Under the pieces are notes generated by a model. It saw only the letters and a program-made list of their open reading frames with translations, was not told the origin of the DNA and made no database searches. DNA of 64,000 nucleotides from Lactobacillus johnsonii (GTDB lineage: Bacteria > Bacillota > Bacilli > Lactobacillales > Lactobacillaceae): contig NZ_CP047409.1 of assembly GCF_013487865.1 (NCBI RefSeq), forward strand, positions 1,302,001-1,366,000. The letters run 5' to 3'. Position numbers and translations under genes: made by a program. Numbering within the stretch: position 1 is the first letter of the stretch; each line of letters begins with the position of its first letter. Shown piece by piece: positions 48,650 to 58,725 of the stretch.

Positions 48650-49867
48650 ATGATTGATGAAAAACTAAAAGAATTTTTCAATAAATTTCCTCATATTAAA
48701 GAAAATAAGCCTTTACAAAATACTTTAAGTAAAAAAATTAAAAACTTAATAAAAAAAGAAATTCAGCATGGTGCCAGTCAATTTGAAGCAGAACAAAAAG
48801 CACTTTTAAATTTAACGGATCTTGATACCATGCTTTCTCAACTAAAATCTTTAGAAGAAAATGACTATGTAAAATATAATGATTTTTTCGCCAAAATTTT
48901 CGATTCAAAACTAGTCAATGAACTAAAGATAAAATTAAATCAAATTGATGAAATTCATCTTAACTATCGCTTGGGTGATATTTTAGTTTTACCAACCAAT
49001 TCTTCCCAACTAATCGTACATGACTTTATGTCTCGCGATATTAAAAACCTACACTCAACAGTTGAAAAAGTTGGAAATGTTTTAAAAATTACCCAAGGCC
49101 CTCGCAAACTAGTTGGTATTTTTAAAAATAAAACTTTGCTATTTTTACCTAAAGAGTTCACTGGTTTTCTAACTATTCGCAGTCAAAGTGGGGATGTCTA
49201 TATTAATAAGATTTCTAATTATTGTATGGTAGATGTAACTGCGGTTTCAGGAGATTTTCTATTAGCTCACTCTACTCTTAAACGAGTACAAGCAGACTTA
49301 AAATCCGGAGACATTGTCATTTCTAATACTTCCGCTAATGTCTTTCATGTTAATGGTCACTCAGGAATGCTGGACAGTAATGATGTGAATGCAAAAGAAG
49401 AAATATCTTATCACACAATCAGTGGAAATATGGAATTAGAAAATATTAATACTAAAAACTTTTTTGTGGATACTAAAAGTGGCAAGATCGCTGTAAATGG
49501 GCTTACAAGTGAGAATATAGATTTAGTAACCGATACCGGATTAATGCTTCTAAATAATCTTACTGGAAGTGGTAATATTAAATCTGATGTGGGGAAAATT
49601 AACTTATCACTGGCTGAAAAGTCTAAATTTAATTTATCAATTCAAAGTAAAGTTGGTAATATATCGGTTAATGTCCCACCGGCAATATTTTTCAAATTCA
49701 AAATTAATACCAAAAAAATTGGTCCAACTGATTTTCCTCTTGATGCCATTATTTACGGAAACGATGATTACGATAAAATTGAAGGCTATGTTGGTAAGGA
49801 AGATTCAACTAATTTAATTGATATTTCAAGCAAAGTAGGAAAAGTTTCGATTAAAAATCAAAATTAA
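48650..49867 (+). CDS. DUF4097-type beta-strand repeat protein
   Basis: A 405-residue protein without signal peptide or membrane helix. Residues 1-90 are helical and charged (a DUF1700/ LiaR-regulon-type head); the rest is a beta-rich domain of repeats such as LTIRSQSGDVYINKI, VDVTAVSGDFLL and ISYHTISGNMELENI, typical of DUF4097 proteins. Homologues sit in envelope-stress regulons, but this one's role is unknown. Its start follows CAAAGGAG. The gene is divergent from the membrane protein at 47830. Confidence 0.75.
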   Translation: MIDEKLKEFFNKFPHIKENKPLQNTLSKKIKNLIKKEIQHGASQFEAEQKALLNLTDLDTMLSQLKSLEENDYVKYNDFFAKIFDSKLVNELKIKLNQIDEIHLNYRLGDILVLPTNSSQLIVHDFMSRDIKNLHSTVEKVGNVLKITQGPRKLVGIFKNKTLLFLPKEFTGFLTIRSQSGDVYINKISNYCMVDVTAVSGDFLLAHSTLKRVQADLKSGDIVISNTSANVFHVNGHSGMLDSNDVNAKEEISYHTISGNMELENINTKNFFVDTKSGKIAVNGLTSENIDLVTDTGLMLLNNLTGSGNIKSDVGKINLSLAEKSKFNLSIQSKVGNISVNVPPAIFFKFKINTKKIGPTDFPLDAIIYGNDDYDKIEGYVGKEDSTNLIDISSKVGKVSIKNQN

Positions 49868-49874
49868 TAACTAT

Positions 49875-49912
49875 CAAAAAAAGAATGTATCGGAATCTGA
49901 TACATTCTTTTT
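49875..49912. terminator. Bidirectional terminator between the DUF4097 and crcB genes
   Basis: AAAAAAGAATGTATC and GATACATTCTTTTTT form a 15-base stem with a seven-base loop. Confidence 0.92.
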
Positions 49913-49921
49913 TATTGAGAT

Positions 49922-50281
49922 CTAAATCAAAGTACCTACTTTATATCCTAAAAATACTAAAATTAAGCCACCACCATATGATAGCAATGCATATAGGGTG
50001 AATACACTGTAATTACGATCTCGCCAATGAGACAGCAATTCAACGTTTAACGTTGAAAATGTTGTATAACCGCCTAATACTCCTGTTCCAATCAAAGCAT
50101 AGATAAAGGGTGAGAATTTACGAGAAAAAATAAATCCCAATAAAAATGCTCCTGTAAGATTTATTAATAGCGTTGCGTACGGAAATTTCTCAGACCAATG
50201 TTTTTTACCATAGTTAGTAATGCCATATCTTAAAATTGCTCCCCAAATAGCTCCGAATCCGGCTGTTAAAACTGTTATCAT
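49922..50281 (-). CDS. crcB: Fluoride channel CrcB/Fluc, second subunit
   Basis: A 119-residue four-helix membrane protein of the Fluc family, which exports fluoride passively. Landmarks are AILRYGITNY, TLLINLTGAFLLGF and GYTTFSTLNVE. It starts in the end of its paralogue (ATGA overlap); such pairs form heterodimeric channels in Gram-positive bacteria. Confidence 0.93.
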   Translation of the reverse strand: MITVLTAGFGAIWGAILRYGITNYGKKHWSEKFPYATLLINLTGAFLLGFIFSRKFSPFIYALIGTGVLGGYTTFSTLNVELLSHWRDRNYSVFTLYALLSYGGGLILVFLGYKVGTLI

Positions 50282-50667
50282 GCTTTTTCTGCCAACTTTC
50301 TACCTGTTCTTTTACCTACTAACATTCCCAAATAAGCAAATAAAAAACCAATAAAGATCGAACTAAAGAAATAAATAGTTGCTTGACTATTCATCCCACT
50401 TTCTAATTGCTTAAGCGTATCTAAATTAAAACTTGAAAAAGTAGTAAAGGAACCAACAAATCCTGTACTTAATCCAGTAACTAGCCAATCTCTTCCTTCT
50501 CGGTATTCAACAAAAAAATAAGTAAAAAATGCTAATAAAAAGCAGCCAATAATATTAGCAGTCAAAGTTCCAGTCTGTGACCAGATTAAATTTAAATAGG
50601 CTCGCAGTCCACCTCCAAAAAAAGCAAAAATCCCTACACTTAAATAATTTTTCAATCGTCTATTCAT
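50278..50667 (-). CDS. crcB: Fluoride channel CrcB/Fluc, first subunit
   Basis: A 129-residue paralogue of the neighbouring gene: GGGLRAYLNL, TLTANIIGCFLLAFF and GSFTTFSSFNLDTLK. Its start lies in the last eight bases of the HAD phosphatase gene, so the three genes form an operon. No fluoride riboswitch is visible upstream. Confidence 0.92.
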   Translation of the reverse strand: MNRRLKNYLSVGIFAFFGGGLRAYLNLIWSQTGTLTANIIGCFLLAFFTYFFVEYREGRDWLVTGLSTGFVGSFTTFSSFNLDTLKQLESGMNSQATIYFFSSIFIGFLFAYLGMLVGKRTGRKLAEKA

Positions 50668-51475
50668 TAAAAACCAGCCTTCTTAATGCATACGCTATTC
50701 CGTCTTCATTATTTGTTTTAGTTATAAAATTAGCACGCTTTTTTATCTCAGAAACCGCATTTCCCATAGCTACTTTATAGAATCCCGATACATCAAACAT
50801 AGAAATATCATTAGTTTGATCACCGAAAATCATTACTTCATCTTCTTTTAAATTTAGTTTTTTAGCTAACTCTTTTAACGCATTTCCTTTAGATGCATGC
50901 TTAGAATTAATCTCAATCAAAGTTTCATCTGAAGTTGAGACATTATATCTTTCAAATACTTCCTCTGATAAATTCCCATAAATATTCTTCATTTCAGCTG
51001 GAGATCCTGAAAACATTGCCTTAGTAAATTTAATATCTTCCGAAATATCTTTTAGTTCAGAAACCTCTATTGGCATTCTTGTTAACCAACTTTCACGTGA
51101 TAGATAATAGTTAATAAAATGATCTAATGTAATAAACTTATCTCTTACTTCAATATGAAAATTTGCTTGTAATTTATCAGCAATCTTTTCAAAAAAGATA
51201 AAATCATTATAGCTTAACAGTTCTTCAACGATTGCTTTTCCTTGAGAATTTAACACTAAAGCTCCATTAAATGCAACAACATACTGAGTAGAATCCTTTA
51301 AGTCCAATTCATTAAGATAGTCCTTAATACCTGGAAATGGTCTACCTGAGCAAGGAACTATTTTTATTCCCATCTTTGATGCCTTTTGAAGTGCTTGCTT
51401 GGTTTTAACACTTATTTCTTGTTTATCATTTAATAATGTTCCATCAAGATCTACAGCAATTAATTTTATATTCAT
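50660..51475 (-). CDS. Cof-type HAD-IIB phosphatase
   Basis: A 271-residue haloacid dehalogenase. Motif I is AVDLDGTLLND, motif II in CSGRPFPG, and motif III/IV MIFGDQTNDISMF. Such enzymes dephosphorylate sugar phosphates or cofactors such as FMN; the substrate is not known. It heads the crcB operon. The terminator of glmM lies 60-110 bases upstream. Confidence 0.9.
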   Translation of the reverse strand: MNIKLIAVDLDGTLLNDKQEISVKTKQALQKASKMGIKIVPCSGRPFPGIKDYLNELDLKDSTQYVVAFNGALVLNSQGKAIVEELLSYNDFIFFEKIADKLQANFHIEVRDKFITLDHFINYYLSRESWLTRMPIEVSELKDISEDIKFTKAMFSGSPAEMKNIYGNLSEEVFERYNVSTSDETLIEINSKHASKGNALKELAKKLNLKEDEVMIFGDQTNDISMFDVSGFYKVAMGNAVSEIKKRANFITKTNNEDGIAYALRRLVFNE

Positions 51476-51531
51476 TAGTTTTTCTCCTTATGTAATCGGT
51501 TACTCTCCTTTCTATTATACAAAAAATGCAT

Positions 51532-51581
51532 AAAAAAAGACGACACTACCTCCCTGTTGATCCAAGAAAGTAGGCGTCGTC
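51532..51581 (-). terminator. Terminator of glmM
   Basis: GACGAC and CTAC pair with GTAG and GTCGTC in a long, interrupted stem with a T run on the minus strand. Confidence 0.8.
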
Positions 51582-51654
51582 AGATATTAATCGGTTAAAT
51601 TGGTGAACACCATCACCATATTAAATTTTAAATAAAGCCAAAAATAATTAGTTT

Positions 51655-53010
51655 TTAGTTTGAACCCATTTCTTCTTCAACAACCTTAGCAACTTCTTCA
51701 CAGTACTTGTCAGCTAATTCTTGTGTTGGAGCTTCAGTCATTACACGAAGCAAACTTTGAGTTCCAGATGGACGAACAAAAATACGTCCTTCACCACTTA
51801 ATTCTTTTTCAACCTTTTCAATGGCTTCAGTAATGCGTTTATGTTCTTTCCAGTCTTTTTTATTTTCAACAGGAACATTAATTAAACGTTGTGGGTATTC
51901 TTTAAAGTCACTCAATAATTCACTGAGGGATTTACCGGTATCCTTCATTACATATAATAAATGTAATCCCGTAAGCATCCCATCACCTGTGTTGTGGTAG
52001 TCGCTGATAATAACGTGACCTGATTGTTCTCCACCAAGATTATAACCATTAGCTCTCATTTCTTCTGAAACATAACGGTCACCAACTTGTGTTCTTATAT
52101 TTTTAAGACCACGTCTTTCCAAAGCCTTTGTAAAACCAAGGTTACTCATTACAGTTGTAACAATTGTATCTTTCTTTAAGCGACCATGATCAGCAAGATA
52201 TGAGCCAATAACGTACATAATGTGATCACCGTCAACTTCGTTCCCATTTTCATCGACAGCAATACAACGATCAGCATCCCCATCAAATGCTAAACCTAAT
52301 TGAGCACCTTGTTTTACAACTTCTTCTTGTAATTTCTTAGTATGAGTTGCACCCACATGATCATTAATGTTTAAACCGTCTGGATGAGTTGCAATGGTAG
52401 TAAAGTCAACCCCCATATCAGCAAATAATCTTGAAATCAAAGCACTAGCAGCTCCATTAGCGCCATCTACAACAACTTTAATTCCACTTAATTCTTCTGG
52501 TAAAGTATTTTCAATAAATTGTAAGTACTTAGAAGCTCCTTCATGGTAATTTGTTACAGTTCCTAAACCTTCTGCAGAAGGACGTGGAAGCTTATCCTCA
52601 GGTGCATCAATCAATTTTTCAATTTCTTCTTCTTTAGCATCAGATAATTTCAAACCATCACTACCAAAGAATTTAATTCCATTATCTTCAACCGGATTAT
52701 GTGAAGCTGAAATTTGAACACCAGCATCTGCCCCTTGTGCACGTACTAAGTAAGAAAGACCAGGAGTAGTAATTACACCAACTTCTAAAACTTCAATTCC
52801 GACGGAAAGTAGACCAGAAATCAATGCGTACTCTAACATTTGTCCAGAAATACGTGTATCACGAGAAACTAATACCTTAGCTCTTTCTCCATCTTTTTTA
52901 TCCTTAGTAAGAACGTATCCTCCATCACGACCTAATTTAAAAGCCATCTCTGGAGTTAAGCCAGCATTAGCAACCCCCCGTACACCATCTGTTCCAAAAT
53001 ATTTAAGCAT
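51655..53010 (-). CDS. glmM: Phosphoglucosamine mutase
   Basis: A 451-residue enzyme converting glucosamine 6-phosphate to 1-phosphate for UDP-GlcNAc. The active-site serine is in [13 protein letters not shown], the metal loop is [16 protein letters not shown], and the phosphate-binding loop is [13 protein letters not shown] start at ATG 53010 ([13 protein letters not shown]) since the TTG 53022 overlaps the SD. It follows cdaA-cdaR, the conserved c-di-AMP unit; GlmM can inhibit CdaA directly. Confidence 0.97.
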   Translation of the reverse strand: MLKYFGTDGVRGVANAGLTPEMAFKLGRDGGYVLTKDKKDGERAKVLVSRDTRISGQMLEYALISGLLSVGIEVLEVGVITTPGLSYLVRAQGADAGVQISASHNPVEDNGIKFFGSDGLKLSDAKEEEIEKLIDAPEDKLPRPSAEGLGTVTNYHEGASKYLQFIENTLPEELSGIKVVVDGANGAASALISRLFADMGVDFTTIATHPDGLNINDHVGATHTKKLQEEVVKQGAQLGLAFDGDADRCIAVDENGNEVDGDHIMYVIGSYLADHGRLKKDTIVTTVMSNLGFTKALERRGLKNIRTQVGDRYVSEEMRANGYNLGGEQSGHVIISDYHNTGDGMLTGLHLLYVMKDTGKSLSELLSDFKEYPQRLINVPVENKKDWKEHKRITEAIEKVEKELSGEGRIFVRPSGTQSLLRVMTEAPTQELADKYCEEVAKVVEEEMGSN

Positions 53011-53034
53011 AATTTTTAACAACCTTTCCTTGTT

Positions 53035-54003
53035 TTATTCTTTTTTAGCAGTAGTATCAGTTACTTTTATATGAACTGGTATCACTGATGGTGATGCCTT
53101 AACAACGCCATCTGGCAATTTAAGTGCGACATTTTTCGTAATGTCATGGTTAATACCGCTTAAATCAACCTTTAAAGGAAGAGACGTTATTTTCTTGAGC
53201 GTATTTTCATCACCATATATCTCAATATTTTCTTTCTTTGCAGTTAAAGAATAAACATGAGTCGAAGATTCATTCTTCGAAGTTACATTTATTTTAACCT
53301 TCTTCTTAGATAAGCTAATTGGGATAGTAATATATGCCGTTACTGGATCCATAACGACGTTAAGCTGATGTCCATCTTTATCAAGCGCTACCAGCATTTC
53401 TTCACGTTCAAATGTGCTGTCTATTCCCTTTGGTAAATTTGCCCGAGCTACTACTCGGTCAACTTGGTTAACTTCGCTTTTAGCTCCAGTAATATTAACT
53501 ACTTCTGGATCACTTTTAGCAGTTCCAAGATTATATCCATGAGCTACAGCACTCTTATTATACTCTATTTGTACAGGAAGAGTACGAGATTTTCTCTTTT
53601 GAATATTTACGCGTACTTTACTTGGGCTAATATTATAAGTTAATTGACTACTTAAACCATTTACCTTAATTGGTACAGTATGCTCTCCTGTTTTTAAATG
53701 GCTTAAATCAATGTAGACACGGAAGTTTTGAGTATTAATAGTAGATGTAACTAAAGCATTCGATCCCTCTAAAGTTAAATTTACTTTTTCAGGATATCCC
53801 GTTACATAGTAGTTATCCGTATTAACTGAAACTTGTAAGGGTACCTTAATTACCTGGGTTTTAGTTGCAGTTTTTAAGGTTTCTTCACGTCGGCCTTGAG
53901 TAACATAACCTTGCTGATTAGATGCTACATAAACAGCTAATAAAATAGCCAAAATCAAAGCAATAATTCGATAGAACCAAGGTTTATCAAAAAACTTTTT
54001 CAT
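53035..54003 (-). CDS. cdaR: CdaA regulatory protein CdaR (YbbR)
   Basis: A 322-residue protein with one N-terminal helix (FYRIIALILAILLAVYVAS) and an outside part made of repeated YbbR domains (about 85 residues each). CdaR regulates the membrane cyclase CdaA. It starts within the end of cdaA (four-base overlap) and lies 24 bases before glmM. Confidence 0.92.
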   Translation of the reverse strand: MKKFFDKPWFYRIIALILAILLAVYVASNQQGYVTQGRREETLKTATKTQVIKVPLQVSVNTDNYYVTGYPEKVNLTLEGSNALVTSTINTQNFRVYIDLSHLKTGEHTVPIKVNGLSSQLTYNISPSKVRVNIQKRKSRTLPVQIEYNKSAVAHGYNLGTAKSDPEVVNITGAKSEVNQVDRVVARANLPKGIDSTFEREEMLVALDKDGHQLNVVMDPVTAYITIPISLSKKKVKINVTSKNESSTHVYSLTAKKENIEIYGDENTLKKITSLPLKVDLSGINHDITKNVALKLPDGVVKASPSVIPVHIKVTDTTAKKE

Positions 54004-54848
54004 TTTTTATTTGACCCCCAATTCCAAACATGATTTACAATTCTTTGATACCACTTTGGCTTTTCTTCTTCCTCTTTTGGAACTAATTGAGCATTTAAAT
54101 ATTTCAAATATTCTTCTCTAGTTAGATCAAGCATAAACTGGCTATTACGAGTAATAGTTACTCCACCGGTTTCCTCTGAAACAACGATAGTAATTGCATC
54201 GGTAACTTCTGAGATACCAACAGCTGCACGGTGACGTGTCCCAAGTTTTTTAGGAATCATACTATTATCAGAAAGAGGTAAATAAGCTGCAGCAACTGCT
54301 ATTCGATTATTGCGAATGATTACGGCACCATCGTGCAATGGCGTATTAGGTATAAAAATGTTGATTAATAATTCACCAGTGATATCAGCATCAATTGGAA
54401 TACCGGTTTCAATATAGTCCTCTAGTCCTGTATTTTGTTGAATCGTGATCAAAGCACCAATTCTTCTCTTTGACATATACTGAATTGCTTTATCTAATTC
54501 TCCAATCATCTTTTCAGCAGCTTGCTTTTCAGTCATTGTAGTCCCACCAAAAATTGGTGATCTACCTAAATGCTCTAAGCCACGCCTAATTTCTGGCTGG
54601 AAAATAACAATTATTCCAATTACTGACCAAGAAAGAATTTGATCGACAAAATACGTTAACGTATGTAAATGTAACAACCCAGCTACAATTCTAACCAGAA
54701 TAATTAATGATATCCCTTTAACTAATTGAACTGCTTTAGTCCCTCTTACCAACATAATTAAACGGTAGATAATGTACCATACAATTAAAATATCAATAAT
54801 ATTCATCAGGTTTTGCCAGGTAAATATTTGCTCAATATTAAACTTCAT
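54000..54848 (-). CDS. cdaA: Diadenylate cyclase CdaA
   Basis: A 282-residue membrane enzyme that makes c-di-AMP from two ATP. Three N-terminal helices are followed by the DAC domain with DGA in TPLHDGAVIIRN and RHR in GTRHRAAVGIS. I start at ATG 54848 after AGGAGGGTGG; an upstream ATG at 54869 runs through that SD. It lies 40 bases after potD with no terminator between, so read-through from the pot operon is possible. Confidence 0.96.
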   Translation of the reverse strand: MKFNIEQIFTWQNLMNIIDILIVWYIIYRLIMLVRGTKAVQLVKGISLIILVRIVAGLLHLHTLTYFVDQILSWSVIGIIVIFQPEIRRGLEHLGRSPIFGGTTMTEKQAAEKMIGELDKAIQYMSKRRIGALITIQQNTGLEDYIETGIPIDADITGELLINIFIPNTPLHDGAVIIRNNRIAVAAAYLPLSDNSMIPKKLGTRHRAAVGISEVTDAITIVVSEETGGVTITRNSQFMLDLTREEYLKYLNAQLVPKEEEEKPKWYQRIVNHVWNWGSNKK

Positions 54849-54888
54849 TGCCACCCTCCTAAAATTCAATTATAAATAAACCAAGCTC

Positions 54889-55962
54889 TTATCGACCATA
54901 CATTTTAAATTCGAGAAATAGATCATTATATTCTTGAATTTTCTTTGGACCTAGGTCTTGATAAACTTGTAAATTTTTCATTGCTTGTTTACTTGGATAA
55001 AATTGTTTATCGTTTTTTACTTCCTTTGGTAATAATTCTTGAGCTTTTACATTAGGAGTTGCATACCCGATATACTCTGCATTCTGAGCAGCATTTTTAG
55101 GATCAAGCATAAAATTAATAAAAGCATAAGCACCCTTTTTATTCTTTACGGTCCTAGGAATGACAAAATTATCAAACCATAAGTTTGAGCCCTCAGGTGG
55201 CACTACATAATGTAAGTGTTTATTATCGTTTAGCATTGTACGAGCCTCTCCAGACCACGTTACTCCAACAGCCGCTTCATTTTGAATCATATACATTTTT
55301 AATTCATCTGAAATAATTGCTTTTACATTGGGTCCGAGACCATCCAATTTTGTTTTTGCCAATTTTAGATCTAAAGAATTAGTAGTATTTAAAGACTTCC
55401 CCATAGACGCTAAAGAAAGTCCCATAATATCTCTAGCAGAATCAACTAATAAAATATTATGCCGATAATCCTTGGACCAGAGATCATTCCAATGCTTTAT
55501 TTGCCCAGGTTTTACAAATTTATCATTATATACAATTCCTAACGTTCCCCAAAAATATGGAACAGAGTAGGTGTTTTTTGGATCAAAAGAGTGATGTAAA
55601 AACTCACTCCCAATATTTTTGTAGTTTGGAATTTCTTTAGTATCAATTTTATCAAGCAAGTTAGCTTTACGCATTTTTGAAATCATGTAATCTGAAGGGA
55701 CGCAAATATCGTATGCAGTACCACCTTGTTTTATCTTCGTGTACATGGCTTCATTAGAATCAAATGTTTCATAAATTACATGATATCCAGTTTGTTTTTC
55801 AAATTTCTTGATTAGCTTGGGGTCAATATAATCACCCCAATTATAGATAATCAAATTTTTGTTATTAGTGCTAACACCATTATTATTTAATTGTTTAGCC
55901 CCAGCTTCTAAGCCAAAACAAACCAATAGAATAGTCACAATTCCAATTAACAGCTTCTTCAT
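54889..55962 (-). CDS. potD: Spermidine/putrescine-binding protein PotD
   Basis: A 357-residue polyamine-binding protein. It reads LIIYNWGDYIDPKLIKKFEKQTGY at the start of the mature part, VPSDYMISKM, and GVTWSGEARTML later. The N-terminus is a membrane segment (LLIGIVTILLVCFGLEAGA) with a Cys preceded by Val rather than Gly/Ala/Ser, so a normal lipobox is not evident; it may stay as an uncleaved anchor. It ends the potABCD operon. Confidence 0.94.
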   Translation of the reverse strand: MKKLLIGIVTILLVCFGLEAGAKQLNNNGVSTNNKNLIIYNWGDYIDPKLIKKFEKQTGYHVIYETFDSNEAMYTKIKQGGTAYDICVPSDYMISKMRKANLLDKIDTKEIPNYKNIGSEFLHHSFDPKNTYSVPYFWGTLGIVYNDKFVKPGQIKHWNDLWSKDYRHNILLVDSARDIMGLSLASMGKSLNTTNSLDLKLAKTKLDGLGPNVKAIISDELKMYMIQNEAAVGVTWSGEARTMLNDNKHLHYVVPPEGSNLWFDNFVIPRTVKNKKGAYAFINFMLDPKNAAQNAEYIGYATPNVKAQELLPKEVKNDKQFYPSKQAMKNLQVYQDLGPKKIQEYNDLFLEFKMYGR

Positions 55963-56756
55963 TGTGCACGCCCCTTACCAATATGGGTTTTATGATTAGT
56001 AATTACATAATAAATAAGTACTAAAATCATTACAAAAATAAACATCACAGTACTCAAGGCATTGATTTCTAGGTTAATTCCTTGGCGCGCACGTGAATAA
56101 ATTTCTACTGACAATGTTGAAAAACCATTTCCTGTCACAAAAAAAGTAACTGCAAAATCATCTAAGGAATAAGTCAAAGCCATAAAAAAGCCAGCTAAAA
56201 TCCCAGGCGTAATAGCTGGGATCATTACCTTGCTATAAACTTGCCAAGTGGAGGCACCTAAATCTCGAGCTGCATCCACTAAAGAATAATCAAATTCTTT
56301 TAAGCGGGGCAAAACCATTAATACAACAATTGGAATCGAAAAAGCAATGTGACTTAATAGAACGGATCCAAATCCTAAGCCAATCCCTAAAAAAGTAAAA
56401 AAGATTAAAAAACTCGCCCCGATAATTACATCTGGTGATACCATCAAAACATTATTTAAGGCTAACAAAGTTTTTCGTCCTTTTTTATTTTTAGTCTGAC
56501 TAATTGCAATTGCTCCAAAAGTACCAATTATAGTGGCAATCAAACTAGATAAGAGTGCTAGTAAAATTGTTTCTAGAAAGATAGCTAATAGCCTATTATC
56601 ATTAAAAAGATCCTGATAATGACTTAAAGTAAACTTTTCAAAATGATCCATATTATGACCACTTGAGAAAGAATAAAATATTAAATAAAAAATGGGCAAA
56701 TACATCAAAACCAGAACAAAAGCAAAATAGATTCGGGACCATTTTATTTTTTTCAT
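55959..56756 (-). CDS. potC: Polyamine ABC permease PotC
   Basis: A 265-residue permease with six helices and the EAA-type loop VDAARDLGASTWQVYSKVMIPAITPG. It pairs with PotB. Both flanks overlap (four bases with potD and four with potB). Confidence 0.94.
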   Translation of the reverse strand: MKKIKWSRIYFAFVLVLMYLPIFYLIFYSFSSGHNMDHFEKFTLSHYQDLFNDNRLLAIFLETILLALLSSLIATIIGTFGAIAISQTKNKKGRKTLLALNNVLMVSPDVIIGASFLIFFTFLGIGLGFGSVLLSHIAFSIPIVVLMVLPRLKEFDYSLVDAARDLGASTWQVYSKVMIPAITPGILAGFFMALTYSLDDFAVTFFVTGNGFSTLSVEIYSRARQGINLEINALSTVMFIFVMILVLIYYVITNHKTHIGKGRAQ

Positions 56757-57565
56757 AGTTTGATCTCCTTTTTATGATGATGATCTGATGAGGTAAAGAG
56801 CATAACAATCACCATTAACACTATTAATACCACACCAATTGTCGAACCCATTGACCAATTCATAGTCGTCATAAAGTATTCTTCAATCGCAGTACCAAGG
56901 GTAATTACTCGATTTCCTCCAATTAGCCTAGTTAGCATAAATAAAGAAAGTGAAGGTATGAATACTGCTTGAATTCCTGACTCAACTCCAGATTTTGAAA
57001 GTGGCCATAAAACCTTAATAAATGTTTGCCATTTACTTGCGCCTAAATCATAAGCTGCTTGAATTACAGCTGGATTAATGTCACAAATTGCATTATAAAT
57101 TGGCAAAATCATAAATGGAATTTCGATATAAGCTGCAACAAAAATAAAGGCAAAATCAGTAAACAAAATATTTGCAGGTGCTATTCCAAAAAGGCGTAGA
57201 AAATTATTCAATAAGCCATGCTTACTAAAAATGCCAATAAATGCGTAAGCTTTCAAAAGCAAGTTAATCCAAGTAGGCAAAATAATCAATAACAGCCAAA
57301 ATTGTTGGTTTTTCATTTGGCTTAAAATATAGGCAATTGGATAAGAAATTAGCAGCGTAATTAAGGTAATTAAGAATGCATACCAAAATGAATTTAGAGT
57401 CATTCTTAAAAAAGTACCATTAACAAAAAATTGCTGAAAATTCTTTAAAGTAAAGCCATCATCCCCTTTAAATGCATTAATTGTAATCAAAATAATCGGG
57501 GCGATAACAAATAACCCAAGCCATAGAATATAAGGAATGAGAAAAAACAATTTACTTTTTTTCAT
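56753..57565 (-). CDS. potB: Polyamine ABC permease PotB
   Basis: A 270-residue permease with six helices; its EAA loop is IQAAYDLGASKWQTFIKVLWPLSKSG. It lies three bases after potA and overlaps potC. Confidence 0.94.
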   Translation of the reverse strand: MKKSKLFFLIPYILWLGLFVIAPIILITINAFKGDDGFTLKNFQQFFVNGTFLRMTLNSFWYAFLITLITLLISYPIAYILSQMKNQQFWLLLIILPTWINLLLKAYAFIGIFSKHGLLNNFLRLFGIAPANILFTDFAFIFVAAYIEIPFMILPIYNAICDINPAVIQAAYDLGASKWQTFIKVLWPLSKSGVESGIQAVFIPSLSLFMLTRLIGGNRVITLGTAIEEYFMTTMNWSMGSTIGVVLIVLMVIVMLFTSSDHHHKKEIKL

Positions 57566-57568
57566 ATC

Positions 57569-58660
57569 TTACTCCTCTCCTTCATATGCCTCTAAACGCT
57601 TATCAAATTCAGCTTCACTTTCGCCAAAACGCATAACATGAATATCTTCAGGATCAAAATATACTCCTACTTCCTTACCAATTTTAGTTGGATTAGTGGA
57701 GTGAATTAACCATTCATTCTCGTCACTATCAATAGCCTTAATTTCAAAATGATCTCCTAAAAAGAGCTGACTTTCAACCACAACTCTTAGTTTTCCATGT
57801 TCAATATCAGTGATATCTAAATCTTCAGGTCTTAAAACGACCTCTACCTTTTCACCAGGTTTAATACCTGCATCAGCACATTCAAAACGATGATTTACAA
57901 ATTCTACTTCATAATCCTTAATCATTCGTCCACTTAAGATATTAGAATCGCCAATAAAGCGAGCAACAAAGTCATTAACTGGTTCATCATAAATATCAAC
58001 CGGACTACCACTTTGTTGAATTTTCCCTTCATTTAAAACAAAAATTTCATCACTCATTGCTAGGGCTTCCTCTTGATCATGAGTAACAAAAATAAAAGTA
58101 ATCCCCAGCTTTTTTTGAATTTCACGTAATTCAAATTGCATATCTTTTCTTAAACGTTTATCTAAGGCAGATAAAGATTCATCTAAAAGTAGTACCTTTG
58201 GCTGATTAACAATTGCTCTAGCAATTGCAACTCGCTGCTGCTGTCCACCACTTAATTCAGAAATTTCTCGGTTTGCAAAGCCATCCAATTGAACCATGTG
58301 TAAAGCTTCTTTAACAGCTAATTTTATTTCTTGCTTATCCTTTTTCTTGATCTGTAAACCGAATGCCACATTTTCAAAAACATTCATATGAGGAAACAAA
58401 GCATAATTTTGAAAAACAGTATTAATTTTTCTTTTAGCAGCATCTAAATTAGTAATATCTTTCCCATCAAAAAAAACTTGTCCACTCGTTGGTTCGCTAA
58501 ATCCAGCAATTATTCTTAAAATAGTAGTTTTCCCCGAACCCGATGGTCCTAATAAAGAATAAAATTTTCCCGATTCAATCGTTAAATTAATGTCCTTTAG
58601 TGCTACAAAACCATCATCATATTCCTTACGAACATGCTTTAATTTAATAATATCGCTCAA
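57569..58660 (-). CDS. potA: Polyamine ABC transporter ATPase PotA
   Basis: A 363-residue ATPase: Walker [10 protein letters not shown], signature [14 protein letters not shown], Walker [14 protein letters not shown] loop [10 protein letters not shown], then a TOBE-type C-terminal domain. The start is TTG 58660, with GGTGAG six bases upstream. It comes just after the murB terminator, so transcription probably passes through that hairpin in part. Confidence 0.96.
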   Translation of the reverse strand: MSDIIKLKHVRKEYDDGFVALKDINLTIESGKFYSLLGPSGSGKTTILRIIAGFSEPTSGQVFFDGKDITNLDAAKRKINTVFQNYALFPHMNVFENVAFGLQIKKKDKQEIKLAVKEALHMVQLDGFANREISELSGGQQQRVAIARAIVNQPKVLLLDESLSALDKRLRKDMQFELREIQKKLGITFIFVTHDQEEALAMSDEIFVLNEGKIQQSGSPVDIYDEPVNDFVARFIGDSNILSGRMIKDYEVEFVNHRFECADAGIKPGEKVEVVLRPEDLDITDIEHGKLRVVVESQLFLGDHFEIKAIDSDENEWLIHSTNPTKIGKEVGVYFDPEDIHVMRFGESEAEFDKRLEAYEGEE

Positions 58661-58683
58661 TTTTTTCTCACCATCTATCTCAT

Positions 58684-58715
58684 AAAAAAAGCTACAAGCC
58701 GTTACTTGTAGCTTT
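58684..58715 (-). terminator. Terminator or attenuator between murB and potA
   Basis: AAAGCTACAAG pairs with CTTGTAGCTTT around six bases, with a T run on the minus strand. The short gap to the potA SD leaves no room for a promoter after it. Confidence 0.85.
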
Positions 58716-58725
58716 GTACTAGTAT

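Noticed and set aside
50278-51480. Fluoride riboswitch controlling crcB
   Set aside because: The first crcB gene starts inside the preceding HAD gene, leaving no room for a leader, and no matching pseudoknot is visible before the HAD gene.
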